A stretch of DNA of 64,000 bases, from positions 1-64,000 of the forward strand of contig JAURZM010000069.1 in NCBI GenBank assembly GCA_030653385.1, given 5' to 3'. Under the pieces are notes generated by a model. The model was not told the origin of the DNA. It was given only the letters and a program-made list of their open reading frames with translations, and ran no database searches. This DNA is from Rubrivivax sp. (GTDB lineage Bacteria; Pseudomonadota; Gammaproteobacteria; Burkholderiales; Burkholderiaceae_C). This document shows positions 22,020 to 31,746 of this stretch, in pieces; the stretch's first letter is position 1, and each line of letters starts with the position of its first letter. A program made the position numbers and the translations under genes.

Positions 22020-23123
22020 ATGACTGCACCAGCAGCCGTCAACCCGCAGTTGCTGGCCCTGCGCGACCGCATCGACGCTGTCGACCGTGAACTGCTGGCA
22101 CTGCTGAACAGGCGCGCACAGCTTGCGCTGGACGTGGGCGAACTCAAGAAACACGAAGGCTCGCCGGTGTTCCGGCCCGAGCGCGAAGCGCAGGTCATCG
22201 ACGGTCTGAAGGCCGTCAACCCCGGCCCGTTGCCCAACGCCTGCGTCGCGCCGATCTGGCGCGAGATCATGTCAGCCAGCCGGGCACTGGAATCACCCAC
22301 CCGCGTGGCCTACCTGGGGCCGGCAGGCACCTTCAGCGAAGAAGCGGCGCTGGGCTACTTCGGCTCTTCCATCGTGCGGGTGCCCTGCGCCAACTTCGAC
22401 GAGGTCTTCCACACCACCTCCACCGGCGCTGCCGACTTCGGTGTGGTGCCGGTCGAAAACTCCAGCGAAGGCGTGGTCACACGCTCGCTGGACCTGTTCC
22501 TGCACACGCCGCTGTTCATCATCGGCGAGACCAGCCTCTTCGTGCGCCACAACCTGCTGCGCCTGAGCAACAGCCTGGACGGCGTCACCGCCGTGCTGGC
22601 GCACCCGCAGGCGCTGGCGCAGTGCAACGCCTGGCTGTCGACCCACCTGCCCCATGCCGAGCGGCGCCCGGTGTCCAGCAACGCCGAAGGTGCGCGCCTG
22701 GCGGCGCTGGATGGCACGGTCGCGGCCATCGCCGGCACGCGTGCGTCGGGTGAGTTCGGCCTGCACATCGTGGCGCCGGCGGTCCAGGACGATGCCCACA
22801 ACCGCACCCGGTTTGCCGTTGTCACACACCCCCAGCGACACCCGGCGCCCAAGGCGTCGGGGCACGACTGCACCAGCCTGGTGGTCTCGGTCGACAACCG
22901 CCCGGGCGCGGTGCACGACATGCTGGTGCCTTTGAAAACCCACGGTGTGTCGATGAGCCGCTTCGAGTCGCGCCCGGCCCGGTCGGGCCAGTGGGAGTAC
23001 TACTTCTACATCGACCTCGAAGGCCACCCCGATGAAGCGCATGTTGGCACCGCGCTGAAAGAACTGCGCAGCGTCTGCGCCTTCTTCAAGATCCTGGGCA
23101 CCTATCCGGTCGACGTGCACTGA
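22020..23123 (+). CDS. pheA: Bifunctional chorismate mutase / prephenate dehydratase (P-protein)
   Basis: The 367-residue enzyme converts chorismate to prephenate and then to phenylpyruvate for phenylalanine synthesis. Residues 1 to about 90 are an AroQ chorismate mutase (LLALRDRIDAVDRELLALLNRR). The prephenate dehydratase domain begins with RVAYLGPAGTFSEEAA and has the catalytic TRF (NRTRFAVV). The C-terminal ACT domain contains NRPGAVHDML and the ESRP phenylalanine-binding motif. The ATG at 22020 gives the usual start MTAPAAVNPQLLALRDRID. The stop overlaps tyrA. Confidence 0.96.
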   Translation: MTAPAAVNPQLLALRDRIDAVDRELLALLNRRAQLALDVGELKKHEGSPVFRPEREAQVIDGLKAVNPGPLPNACVAPIWREIMSASRALESPTRVAYLGPAGTFSEEAALGYFGSSIVRVPCANFDEVFHTTSTGAADFGVVPVENSSEGVVTRSLDLFLHTPLFIIGETSLFVRHNLLRLSNSLDGVTAVLAHPQALAQCNAWLSTHLPHAERRPVSSNAEGARLAALDGTVAAIAGTRASGEFGLHIVAPAVQDDAHNRTRFAVVTHPQRHPAPKASGHDCTSLVVSVDNRPGAVHDMLVPLKTHGVSMSRFESRPARSGQWEYYFYIDLEGHPDEAHVGTALKELRSVCAFFKILGTYPVDVH

Positions 23124-24049
23124 TGTTCACCCAACTCGGCATCATCGGATGTGGCCTGATGGGCGGCAGCTTCGCGCTGGCGCTCAAACGTGCCGGGCTG
23201 GTCAAGCGGGTGGTGGGCTACAGCAAGTCGCCGTCGACCACCGAACGTGCGAAGAAGATGGGTGTCATCGACGTGGCGGCCGAATCGGCGCTGCTGGCGG
23301 TGTCGGGCTCGGACATCGTGCTCATCGCCGTGCCGGTGGCGGCCACCGAAACCACCTTCAAGGCCATCCGCCACCTGGTGGAACCGGGTGTGCTGTTCAT
23401 GGACGTGGGCAGCACCAAGCGCGACGTGGTCGATGCGGCGCGGCGTGTGCTGCGCGAACGCATCGCGTCTTTCGTGCCTTCGCACCCCATCACGGGCAAG
23501 GAAGTGTCCGGCATCCAGCATGCCGACGCGGCGCTGTACAGCGGCCGCCAGGTCATCATCACGCCGCTGCCGCAAACGGCGCCCGATCTGGTGCAGAAGG
23601 CCACCGACGTCTGGTCGGCCATCGGTGCGCAGGTGCTGAAGATGACCCCCGAGAACCACGATGCCGCCTTTGCCGCCGTCAGCCACCTGCCGCATCTGCT
23701 GGCCTTTGCCTACTTCAGTTCGGTCGTCAACCAGCCCGCCGGGAAGGACTTCCTGTCGCTGGCCGGTCCGGGGTTCCGCGATTTCACGCGCATTGCCGCC
23801 AGCAGCCCCGAGATGTGGCGCGACGTGCTGCTGGCCAACCGCGAAGAGGTGCTCAAGCAGTCGCAACGCTTCCGCCGCGCGCTGGACGCGCTGGAACACG
23901 TGATGCGCGAAGGCAATGTCGACGCGCTGGAGGGCCTGATCCGCAGCCCCGCCGAAGGCCGCGCCAACTGGCAGATGGGTGGCAACCGCAATGGCCAGGG
24001 TGGCGGTGGACCGGGCTCTTCGGGTTCTTCCGGCAACACGAAGTTCTGA
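23123..24049 (+). CDS. tyrA: Prephenate dehydrogenase
   Basis: A 308-residue NAD(P)-dependent enzyme that oxidatively decarboxylates prephenate to 4-hydroxyphenylpyruvate, toward tyrosine. The N-terminal dinucleotide fold is IGCGLMGGSFALALKRAG; PSHPITGKEVSGIQHADAAL carries the catalytic histidine region. The last 25 residues are a Gly/Ser/Asn-rich tail (GGNRNGQGGGGPGSSG...) that is probably disordered. It overlaps pheA by one base and precedes aroA by 78 bp. Confidence 0.95.
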   Translation: MFTQLGIIGCGLMGGSFALALKRAGLVKRVVGYSKSPSTTERAKKMGVIDVAAESALLAVSGSDIVLIAVPVAATETTFKAIRHLVEPGVLFMDVGSTKRDVVDAARRVLRERIASFVPSHPITGKEVSGIQHADAALYSGRQVIITPLPQTAPDLVQKATDVWSAIGAQVLKMTPENHDAAFAAVSHLPHLLAFAYFSSVVNQPAGKDFLSLAGPGFRDFTRIAASSPEMWRDVLLANREEVLKQSQRFRRALDALEHVMREGNVDALEGLIRSPAEGRANWQMGGNRNGQGGGGPGSSGSSGNTKF

Positions 24050-24127
24050 CGGCCCCATCCCGAACCGTGCGGTCTTGCAGTTGAACCGCCCTCCCCGCAC
24101 CCGACGCCCGGCGCACCCCGGCCACCC

Positions 24128-26167
24128 ATGTACGACATCCCCCACCTCGACCTGCCACCGCTGAACGGGGCTTCCGGCACCGTGCAACTGCCGGGCTCCA
24201 AGAGCATCTCCAACCGCGTGCTGCTGCTGGCCGGCCTGGCGCAGGGCACCACGGCCGTGCACGACCTGCTGGACAGCGACGACACCCGCGTCATGCTCGA
24301 CGCGCTGGCCGCCCTGGGCTGCACGCTGCGTCGCGACGGCCAAGTGCTGCACGTTACCGGCCTGGGCGGGCGACTGCGGCAGAACGAAGCCGACCTTTTC
24401 CTGGGCAATGCCGGCACCGCGATGCGCCCGCTGGCCGCTGCACTGGCCGTGCTGGCCACGCTGCAGGGTGGCCGCTTCACGCTGCGCGGCGTGCCACGCA
24501 TGCACGAAAGACCCATCGGCGACCTGGTGGATGCGCTGCGCCCGCTGGGCTGCACCATCGAGGACCTGGGCCAGCCGGGCTACCCGCCGCTGCGTCTGGT
24601 CGGCACGGCCGGCGGCCAACTGAACACGGCGCAGCCGATCCGCGTGCGCGGTGATGTCTCCAGCCAGTTCCTGACTGCACTGCTGATGGCGCTGCCGCTG
24701 GCCACCGAGGCCGGCGACGTGGTCATCGAGGTCGTCGGCGAACTGATCTCCCAGCCCTACATCGAGATCACGCTGAACCTGCTGGCGCGTTTTGGCATCA
24801 CCGTGCAGCACCAGGGCTGGCAGCGTTTCACCCTCGCGCAAGGCAGCGCCTACCGCACGCCGGGCCGCATCCGGGTCGAGGGCGATGCCTCGTCGGCGTC
24901 CTACTTCATCGCCATGGGCGCCATCGCCAGCCATGGTGGTGCGCCCTTGCGCATCGAAGGGGTCGGCAGCGACTCGATCCAGGGCGACATCCGCTTCGTC
25001 GAAGCCGCCACGGCCATGGGTGCTCAGGTCAAGAGCGGACCCGGCTGGCTGGAAGTGCACCGCGGGCGCTGGCCGCTGGCCGGCATCACGCTGGACTGCA
25101 AACACATCCCCGATGCCGCGATGACCCTGGCCGTGATGGCGCTGTACGCCGACAGCCCCACCCGGCTGACGGGCATTGCCAGCTGGCGGGTCAAGGAAAC
25201 CGACCGCATCGCGGCCATGGCCACCGAGCTTCGCAAACTGGGCGCCACCGTGGACGAAGGTGCCGACTTCATCGTCGTCCAGCCCATCCAGGCCCCGCAG
25301 CCGTGGCAGACCGCGGCGCTTCGCACCTACGACGACCACCGCATGGCCATGTGCCTGTCGCTGGCCGCCTTCAACCCGCTGGCCGGGGGCGCCGCTGCGG
25401 TGCGCATTCTTGACCCCGGCTGCGTCGCGAAGACCTTTCCCGACTACTTCGAAACCCTGTTCGGCGTGGTGACGGCCGACCCGGCCCAGGTGCCGGTGAT
25501 CACCATCGACGGCCCCACGGCTTCGGGCAAGGGCACGCTGGCCGCCGCGGTGGCCACGGCGCTGGGCTACGAACTGCTGGACAGCGGCGCGCTCTACCGC
25601 GCCACCGGCCTGGCCGCCCAGCTGGCCGGCGTGAACCCCGACGACGAAGCCGCCGTCGCACCATTGGCCACGCGCCTGGCGCTGCGCTTCGGCCGGGGTG
25701 CCGAAGCCGGCCGCACCTGGATGGGCGAGCGAGAGATCACCGACGAACTGAGGCTGGAAAGCACCGGCCTGCTGGCCTCACGTGTGTCGGCCCTGCCAGC
25801 CGTTCGCCAGGCGCTGCAGGGCCTGCAGCTGGCCTTTCGGCGTGCGCCGGGCCTGGTGGCCGACGGTCGCGACATGGGCACCGTTTTGTTCCCCGACGCG
25901 GCGCTCAAGATCTTCCTCACCGCCAGCGCCGAGCACCGCGCAGAACGGCGGCATAAGCAGTTGATTTCAAAGGGAATTCCGGCTAACATTGCCGACCTCC
26001 GTGCTGACCTTGAAGCGCGGGACGCACGTGACCAGAATCGCGCCGTCTCGCCCTTGAAGCCAGCACAAGGCGCGAAGCTGCTGGACAACTCGGACTTGGG
26101 CATCGAAGACTCGGTGCAGCAGGTTCTGGATGCCTGGCAACAACGTGGGCCGTTGAACGGCGTTTGA
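24128..26167 (+). CDS. aroA-cmk: Fused 3-phosphoshikimate 1-carboxyvinyltransferase / cytidylate kinase
   Basis: One 679-residue frame joins two enzymes. Residues 1 to about 445 are EPSP synthase: [36 protein letters not shown] and the catalytic region [28 protein letters not shown]. From about residue 455 it is cytidylate (CMP/dCMP) kinase: [14 protein letters not shown] is the P-loop, [13 protein letters not shown] the nucleotide contact and [14 protein letters not shown] the substrate loop; RHKQL with [17 protein letters not shown] is the lid. The two genes are separate in many bacteria; the fusion is known in several Burkholderiales. No stop or frameshift interrupts the junction. Confidence 0.95.
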   Translation: MYDIPHLDLPPLNGASGTVQLPGSKSISNRVLLLAGLAQGTTAVHDLLDSDDTRVMLDALAALGCTLRRDGQVLHVTGLGGRLRQNEADLFLGNAGTAMRPLAAALAVLATLQGGRFTLRGVPRMHERPIGDLVDALRPLGCTIEDLGQPGYPPLRLVGTAGGQLNTAQPIRVRGDVSSQFLTALLMALPLATEAGDVVIEVVGELISQPYIEITLNLLARFGITVQHQGWQRFTLAQGSAYRTPGRIRVEGDASSASYFIAMGAIASHGGAPLRIEGVGSDSIQGDIRFVEAATAMGAQVKSGPGWLEVHRGRWPLAGITLDCKHIPDAAMTLAVMALYADSPTRLTGIASWRVKETDRIAAMATELRKLGATVDEGADFIVVQPIQAPQPWQTAALRTYDDHRMAMCLSLAAFNPLAGGAAAVRILDPGCVAKTFPDYFETLFGVVTADPAQVPVITIDGPTASGKGTLAAAVATALGYELLDSGALYRATGLAAQLAGVNPDDEAAVAPLATRLALRFGRGAEAGRTWMGEREITDELRLESTGLLASRVSALPAVRQALQGLQLAFRRAPGLVADGRDMGTVLFPDAALKIFLTASAEHRAERRHKQLISKGIPANIADLRADLEARDARDQNRAVSPLKPAQGAKLLDNSDLGIEDSVQQVLDAWQQRGPLNGV

Positions 26168-26364
26168 TCGAGCCGCCAGCCGGCTGCGGTCAGCAGGTTC
26201 GGCAGCCGTTTTCCCAGGTCCTTCCCACCCCTTCAGTGGCCGTCAGGTCCGTTGCGCATCAAGCGGCGCGACAGGGTGGGCAGGTTTGCAACCCCAACCG
26301 CGGCATTCCGCCGCAAGCACACCCGGCTCTGCCTTCAACTCCTCCGGGTCAAGTCAGGAAACTC

Positions 26365-28083
26365 ATGTCCGTCACAACTACCGTCACCTCTTCGGGTGGC
26401 TCGGGTTCTTTTGCCGCTCTGTTCGAGGAATCGCTCAAGAGCAACGACATGCGCGTCGGCGAGGTCATCTCCGCCGAAGTGGTGCGCATCGACTTCAACC
26501 ACGTGGTCGTCAATGCCGGCCTGAAGAGCGAAAGCTACGTGGCCATCGAAGAATTCAAGAACGACCAGGGTGAACTGGAAGTTCAGGTCGGCGACTTCGT
26601 GTCGGTGGCCATCGACGCCGTCGAAAACGGCTATGGCGACACCATCCTGAGCCGCGACAAGGCCAAGCGCCTCGCCTCGTGGATGTCGCTGGAAAACGCG
26701 CTGGAAAGCGGTGAGTTCGTCACCGGCACGGTCAGCGGCAAGGTCAAGGGCGGCCTCACGGTGCTGGTCAACGGCATCCGCGCCTTCCTGCCCGGCAGCC
26801 TGCTGGACACCCGCCCCGTGAAGGACATGACGCCCTACGAGGGCAAGACCATGGAGTTCAAGGTCATCAAGCTCGACCGCAAGCGCAACAACGTCGTGTT
26901 GTCGCGCCGCGCTGTCGTCGAAGCTTCGATGGGCGAAGAACGCGCCAAGCTGCTGGAAACCCTGTCCGAAGGCGCCATCGTCAACGGCGTGGTCAAGAAC
27001 ATCACCGAATACGGTGCGTTCGTCGACCTGGGTGGCATCGACGGCCTGCTGCACATCACCGACATGGCCTGGCGCCGTGTGCGTCACCCCAGCGAAGTGG
27101 TCACGGTCGGCCAGGAACTCACCGCCAAGGTGCTGAAGTTCGACGCCGAGAAAAACCGGGTCAGCCTGGGCCTGAAGCAGCTGGGCGACGACCCGTGGCA
27201 CGGTGTGTCGCGCCGCTACCCCAACAGCACGCGCCTGTTCGGCAAGATCACCAACATCGCCGACTACGGTGCGTTCGTGGAAATCGAACCCGGCATCGAA
27301 GGCCTGGTGCACGTGTCCGAGATGGACTGGACCAACAAAAACGTCGCTCCCGCCAAGGTCGTCACCCTGGGCGAAGAAGTCGAAGTCATGGTCCTGGAAA
27401 TCGACGAAGACAAGCGCCGCATCAGCCTGGGCATGAAGCAGTGCAAGGCCAACCCGTGGGAAGAGTTCTCTTCCAACGTGAAGCGCGGCGACAAGGTCAA
27501 GGGCCCCGTCAAGAGCATCACCGACTTCGGTGTCTTCATCGGCCTGACCGCCGGCATCGACGGCCTGGTGCACCTGTCCGACCTGTCCTGGCACGAACCC
27601 GGCGAAACGGCCGTGCGCAACTACAAAAAGGGCCAGGAAGTCGACGCCATCGTGCTGGCCGTGGACGTGGAGCGCGAACGCATCAGCCTGGGCATCAAGC
27701 AGCTCGACACCGACCCGTTCACGAGCTTCACCACGGTCAATGACCGCGGTGCCATCGTCAACGGCAAGGTCAAGAGCGTCGACCCGCGCGGCGCCGAGAT
27801 CCAGTTGAACGAAGACGTCACCGGCTACCTGCGTGCCTCGGAAATCAGCCGCGACCGCGTCGAAGACGCACGCAACATGCTGAAGGAAGGCGACGACGTC
27901 AACGTCATGGTGATCAACGTCGACCGCAAGATGCGCTCGATCCAGTTGTCCATCAAGGCCAAGGACAACGCCGACGAGCAGCAGGCCATGCAAGGCCTGA
28001 AGCAGAGCAACGAGCGTGAAAACGCCGGCACCACGAGCCTGGGCGCCCTGCTGCGCGCCAAGCTCGACAAGGGCAACGAATAA
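26365..28083 (+). CDS. rpsA: 30S ribosomal protein S1
   Basis: The 572-residue protein binds mRNA on the small subunit through six successive S1 (OB-fold) domains. Domain repeats are visible as [97 protein letters not shown] and the final [19 protein letters not shown] place the start at the ATG at 26365 ([12 protein letters not shown]), with AGGAA upstream; the 197 bases between cmk and this start are the leader, where S1 autoregulation would act. A terminator follows. Confidence 0.97.
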   Translation: MSVTTTVTSSGGSGSFAALFEESLKSNDMRVGEVISAEVVRIDFNHVVVNAGLKSESYVAIEEFKNDQGELEVQVGDFVSVAIDAVENGYGDTILSRDKAKRLASWMSLENALESGEFVTGTVSGKVKGGLTVLVNGIRAFLPGSLLDTRPVKDMTPYEGKTMEFKVIKLDRKRNNVVLSRRAVVEASMGEERAKLLETLSEGAIVNGVVKNITEYGAFVDLGGIDGLLHITDMAWRRVRHPSEVVTVGQELTAKVLKFDAEKNRVSLGLKQLGDDPWHGVSRRYPNSTRLFGKITNIADYGAFVEIEPGIEGLVHVSEMDWTNKNVAPAKVVTLGEEVEVMVLEIDEDKRRISLGMKQCKANPWEEFSSNVKRGDKVKGPVKSITDFGVFIGLTAGIDGLVHLSDLSWHEPGETAVRNYKKGQEVDAIVLAVDVERERISLGIKQLDTDPFTSFTTVNDRGAIVNGKVKSVDPRGAEIQLNEDVTGYLRASEISRDRVEDARNMLKEGDDVNVMVINVDRKMRSIQLSIKAKDNADEQQAMQGLKQSNERENAGTTSLGALLRAKLDKGNE

Positions 28084-28131
28084 ACGTTGGCCCTTGCGGC
28101 CAGGGCCCAGCGGGTCCTGGCCGGCACCACC

Positions 28132-28152
28132 AGGGGCTTCGGCCCCTTTTTC
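28132..28152 (+). terminator. Rho-independent terminator after rpsA
   Basis: AGGGGC (28132-28137), a TTCG tetraloop, and GCCCCT (28142-28147) are followed by a T run. It lies 50 bases past the rpsA stop and 38 before the ihfB ATG. Confidence 0.85.
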
Positions 28153-28189
28153 TGGCCCTGCAGCTCACCCCAGATCGGCCGCACCCTCG

Positions 28190-28495
28190 ATGACCCGCTC
28201 CGACCTCGTCACCCGCCTGGCCGAACGTTTTTCGCAGCTCACGCAGCGCGACACCGAGTTCGCCGTCAAGACCATCCTGGACGCCATGTCCGATGCGCTG
28301 GCGCGTGGCCACCGCATCGAGATCCGCGGCTTCGGCAGCTTCAGCATCAACCGCCGCCCGCCCCGCGTGGGGCGCAACCCGCGCAGTGGCGAACAGGTCA
28401 CCATCCCCGAAAAGCTGGTGCCGCATTTCAAGCCGGGCAAGGCCCTGCGTGAAGCGGTCGACGACCGCCTGTCGCAAGACACCTCGTCGGATTGA
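28190..28495 (+). CDS. ihfB: Integration host factor subunit beta
   Basis: This is a 101-residue DNA-bending protein of the HU/IHF family. It pairs with IhfA to bend DNA at promoters and recombination sites. The family signature [23 protein letters not shown] includes the proline (in GRNP) that intercalates at DNA kinks. The start [17 protein letters not shown] matches IhfB. The conserved rpsA-ihfB-lapA order supports the subunit assignment over HupB. Confidence 0.96.
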   Translation: MTRSDLVTRLAERFSQLTQRDTEFAVKTILDAMSDALARGHRIEIRGFGSFSINRRPPRVGRNPRSGEQVTIPEKLVPHFKPGKALREAVDDRLSQDTSSD

Positions 28496-28544
28496 CGTGC
28501 ACACGGCCGCCACGGCGCGGCTGGCCTTCTAGAATCGGCGCTGC

Positions 28545-28859
28545 ATGCGCCTCATCTCCTGGCTGATTCGGGCCTTCATCTTCTTCGCCTTGTTCGCCTT
28601 CGCGCTGAACAACCAGCAACCGGCCATCGTGCGCTGGTTTTTTGGTGTGCAGTGGCAGGCGCCCATGGTCATCGTCGTGCTGGCGGCCTTTGCGGCCGGC
28701 TGCGCCGTGGGCGTGCTGGCCATGCTGCCCGATCTGTGGCAACGCTGGCAGTTGAAGCGCCAGCTGAAGCCCGCAGCGCCGGTGCCGGCCGCCGCGCCGC
28801 CGGGCTCGGTCATGCCCCCGGAGTTTGCCGCCGAACACCCGCCCCGCGTGGGCCCCTGA
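28545..28859 (+). CDS. lapA: LapA family lipopolysaccharide-assembly membrane protein (DUF1049)
   Basis: A 104-residue inner-membrane protein with two transmembrane helices (about residues 5-21 and 39-60) and a short proline-rich cytoplasmic tail. In E. coli LapA works with LapB in LPS assembly and in control of LpxC turnover. A TAGAAT hexamer lies about 15 bp before the ATG. The gene is 12 bp upstream of lapB. Confidence 0.88.
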   Translation: MRLISWLIRAFIFFALFAFALNNQQPAIVRWFFGVQWQAPMVIVVLAAFAAGCAVGVLAMLPDLWQRWQLKRQLKPAAPVPAAAPPGSVMPPEFAAEHPPRVGP

Positions 28860-28871
28860 TCTCACACGCCC

Positions 28872-30023
28872 ATGGACTTCGAGCTGCAGTGGCTGCTGAT
28901 CGGCCTGCCAGCCGTGTTTGCGCTGGGCTGGATGGCCTCGCGGCTGGACCTGCGCCAGCTCAAGCGCGAGCGCGACGACTCGCCACGCGCCTATTTCAAG
29001 GGCTTGAACCTGCTGCTCAATGAAAAGCAGGACCAGGCCATCGACGCCTTCATCGAGGCGGTGCAAAACGACCCCGACACCACCGAGCTGCACTTCGCGC
29101 TGGGCAATCTGTTCCGCCGCCGCGGCGAATTCGAACGGGCGGTGCGGGTGCACCAGCACCTGCTGGACCGTGCCGATATCAAACGCGCCGACCGCGACCG
29201 CGCCCAGCTGGCGCTGGCGCAGGACTACATGAAGGCCGGACTCTTCGACCGCGCCGAAGCCGCTTGGCGCGCGCTGCAGGGCACGCCCTTCGATGGTGAA
29301 TCGCAACTGGCGCTGCTGTCGCTGTACGAACGTTCACGCGACTGGGCGCAAGCCGCCGAGGTGGCGCAGCGCCTGCAACAGCAGGGCGCTGGCGCCTTCA
29401 AGGACCGCATCGCACACTACGCCTGTGAACTGGCCGAACAGGCCGACGCCCAAGGCGACACGGCCGCCGCCGACGCCGCGCTGCAGCGCGCCCGCGAGGC
29501 CGCCCCGGCGGCAGCGCGGCCTGCCGTGCTGGCAGGGCAGCGCCTGCGCAAGCGGGGCGACCACGCCGGCGCGCTGCGCGCCTGGGACGAACTGCGCACA
29601 CGCAGCCCTTCGGCTTTTTTGCTGGTGGCCGCCGACTATGCAGCGTCGGCACAGGCCTGCGGTCGGGCCGACGAGGCGCAGGTCACGCTGTCCCAGGCGC
29701 TGGAAGGCACACCCGCCATCGAATTGCTGCAGGCGCTGGAACAGGTCGACGGCAGCGATGCACCCCACCGCCTGCCGCGACTGCTGGCGCACCTGAAGGC
29801 TCACCCTTCCCTGTCGGCTGCGCAGCTGCTGTTTTCCCTGGCGCCGGGTGAGTGGACCGAAGACGCCAGAACGGCCCTGCGCGAAGCCGTCGCGCGTGCC
29901 GCCCGACCTTTGCAGCGCTACCGCTGCGCCGCCTGCGGCTTCGAGGCCCAGCATTACTTCTGGCAATGCCCGGGTTGCCTGTCGTGGGACAGCTACCCGC
30001 CGCAAAAGATCGACGCTCTGTGA
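28872..30023 (+). CDS. lapB: LapB (YciM) lipopolysaccharide-assembly TPR protein
   Basis: The 383-residue protein begins with a membrane anchor (LLIGLPAVFALGWMASRL). TPR repeats follow (for example FKGLNLLLNEKQDQAIDAF and ELHFALGNLFRRRGEFERAV), and a C-terminal rubredoxin-like zinc ribbon ends it (YRCAACGF...FWQCPGCLSW). LapB brings LpxC to FtsH and balances LPS against phospholipid synthesis. Length and domain order match the family. It is convergent with waaC, with a palindrome in the 46-bp gap. Confidence 0.94.
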   Translation: MDFELQWLLIGLPAVFALGWMASRLDLRQLKRERDDSPRAYFKGLNLLLNEKQDQAIDAFIEAVQNDPDTTELHFALGNLFRRRGEFERAVRVHQHLLDRADIKRADRDRAQLALAQDYMKAGLFDRAEAAWRALQGTPFDGESQLALLSLYERSRDWAQAAEVAQRLQQQGAGAFKDRIAHYACELAEQADAQGDTAAADAALQRAREAAPAAARPAVLAGQRLRKRGDHAGALRAWDELRTRSPSAFLLVAADYAASAQACGRADEAQVTLSQALEGTPAIELLQALEQVDGSDAPHRLPRLLAHLKAHPSLSAAQLLFSLAPGEWTEDARTALREAVARAARPLQRYRCAACGFEAQHYFWQCPGCLSWDSYPPQKIDAL

Positions 30024-30031
30024 CCGTTTGT

Positions 30032-30058
30032 CCTCTCTTCCGCCTTGCGGGAGAGAGG
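30032..30058. repeat. Dispersed palindrome, copy A (possible bidirectional terminator)
   Basis: CCTCTCTTCCGC (30032-30043), loop CTT, GCGGGAGAGAGG (30047-30058) form a 12-bp stem with one G-T pair. The sequence is nearly the same as at 54067-54091 and 61484-61508. It lies between the convergent genes lapB and waaC. Confidence 0.75.
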
Positions 30059-30069
30059 GCCACAAAAAG

Positions 30070-31029
30070 TCAGCGCGCCAGCTGCTGCTCGAACAACGTC
30101 AGCACGTCGTTGCGCGACGGCACCTGACCCTTGCCACCGATGCTGGCCACACGCCCCGGCCCGGTGATGCCGGCCAGGCCGGGTTCGTGGTCACAGTAGA
30201 TGCCCAGGGTCGGTCGACCCAGTGCCGCGGCCAGGTGGGTGAAGCCGGTGTCCAGCCCCACCACCTGCTGCGCACCGGCCAGCACGGCGGCCATCTCGCC
30301 CACCTTCAGGAAAGGTGGCACGTCGCCGTCGCAGCTGGCCGCGATGCTCTCGGCCAGCGACTGTTCGTCGGGCCGGCCCCAGATGACCAGTGGCGTCCAG
30401 CCCATTTCCACCATGCGCCGGCCCACCGCCACCCAGTGGCGTTCGGGCCAGAGCTTTTCCTTGCGGCTGGCGTTGGGGATGATCAGGCCGTAGGCTGAAC
30501 GGGGTGTCCAGCCGTCGGTGGGCACCTTCAGACCGAAGTCGGGCGGGCGTGTCGGCAGGCCGTAGCCCAGGTGAATCGCAGCCAGCGCGCGGCAGCGCAA
30601 CACGGCATGGATCTCGCGCGACACAGCTGCTGTGCGCTGGTAGAACAAGGCCGCTGCGGGTTCGCGGATGCTCTTGCGGTCGTAGCCGGCCACCGGCGCA
30701 CCGGCCTGGCGAGCCCACAGTGCGCTTTTCAGCAGGCCCTGAAGGTCCAGCACCAGGTCATAGGGCTCACGCCGCAGCTCGCTGCGCAGTTCGCCCATGG
30801 CCTTCCAGGTGGCGGGGCTCAGCAGCTGCTGGCTCCACTTGCGCCACTGCGTGGGCAGCACACGCCGCACACCCGGGTGCATTTTCGGGATGGCCGCAAA
30901 CGGGGCTTCGACCAGCCAGTCGATCTGCGCCCCGGGCAGATGCGCGTGGATGTCGGCCACCACCGGCAGGGCGTGCACCACGTCACCCATCGAGGACGTC
31001 TTGACGATGAGGACACGGGGTGGATTCAA
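30070..31029 (-). CDS. waaC: Lipopolysaccharide heptosyltransferase I
   Basis: The 319-residue GT9 enzyme adds the first L-glycero-D-manno-heptose to Kdo in the LPS inner core. VLIVKTSSMGDVVHALPVV is the family N terminus; GLDTGFTHLAAALGRPTLGIY and CDHEPGLAGITGPG mark the ADP-heptose site. A four-base overlap with the DUF4254 gene upstream (ATGA) shows shared translation. It is convergent with lapB, another LPS gene. Confidence 0.93.
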   Translation of the reverse strand: MNPPRVLIVKTSSMGDVVHALPVVADIHAHLPGAQIDWLVEAPFAAIPKMHPGVRRVLPTQWRKWSQQLLSPATWKAMGELRSELRREPYDLVLDLQGLLKSALWARQAGAPVAGYDRKSIREPAAALFYQRTAAVSREIHAVLRCRALAAIHLGYGLPTRPPDFGLKVPTDGWTPRSAYGLIIPNASRKEKLWPERHWVAVGRRMVEMGWTPLVIWGRPDEQSLAESIAASCDGDVPPFLKVGEMAAVLAGAQQVVGLDTGFTHLAAALGRPTLGIYCDHEPGLAGITGPGRVASIGGKGQVPSRNDVLTLFEQQLAR

Positions 31030-31676
31030 GGCTGTTGGCGTTCTTTGACGAGCTGGGGGTTCAGCTGCGGATCGTTGTACATCTTGAACTGCCGGTAAAC
31101 CTTGAAGTAGGCCCTGCCGGCGGCCGTTTCTGCCAGCAACACGTCCAGGCAGTGGCCCAGATCGGTGCGCTGCTCCTGCAGCCGGGCCAGCTTGGCCTGG
31201 CTGTTGTCGCGATGGGCCTGGTCAACATCCTGCCGGCGGGTCTGCTCGGCCATGGCCTTCAACTTGAGTGACACGATCGACAGCCGGTCGACGATGCTGC
31301 CGGCCGTTTCGCTGTTCAGCCGTGCCCCTGCGGGCACCCGCGACAGCGGCGCCGCACTGCGGGCCGAGGTTTCGTCGACCAGGCCCAGGGCCAGCAGCAG
31401 CAACTCGTCGACCCTTTCGGTGGCGTCGTTGCGCGCCTGGTTGAAGCGGTCGATGGCACGTTTGTTGGCCGCGATCTCGCCCTCGGCCACCGTGGTGCGA
31501 CGCGCCAGGTCTTCTTCGGCCCACAGCAGGCAGTTGTTGCGGTGATTGGCCTGCACCCAGCGCCAGAGTTCGGTGGGCGGCTCGGGTGCTTCGGTTTGGG
31601 GCCAGCCCGGCTGGGCCAGGAGTTGATCGTGCAGGTGGCTCACCTGGCTGGCGAGCAAGGGCAGTGACTGCGTCAT
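31026..31676 (-). CDS. DUF4254 family protein, linked to LPS glycosyltransferases
   Basis: A 216-residue, mostly helical cytoplasmic protein. ANHRNNCLLWAEEDLARR and the following acidic helix match DUF4254, a family usually found beside glycosyltransferase genes. No catalytic motif is known to me. Its stop overlaps the waaC start and it diverges (70-bp gap to the ATG) from a second heptosyltransferase gene. I infer a role in LPS or glycan assembly, but the activity is unknown. Confidence 0.8.
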   Translation of the reverse strand: MTQSLPLLASQVSHLHDQLLAQPGWPQTEAPEPPTELWRWVQANHRNNCLLWAEEDLARRTTVAEGEIAANKRAIDRFNQARNDATERVDELLLLALGLVDETSARSAAPLSRVPAGARLNSETAGSIVDRLSIVSLKLKAMAEQTRRQDVDQAHRDNSQAKLARLQEQRTDLGHCLDVLLAETAAGRAYFKVYRQFKMYNDPQLNPQLVKERQQP

Positions 31677-31746
31677 CGTGGAAGGCCGTGCAGGCCAGGG
31701 TGGGCGCCAGGTGCACTGGCAGAATCGACCGGATTATCTGCTGCCC

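Noticed and set aside
23102-25339. Long minus-strand frame (745 codons) over tyrA and aroA
   Set aside because: It is antisense to two well-supported genes and has a non-protein-like composition.
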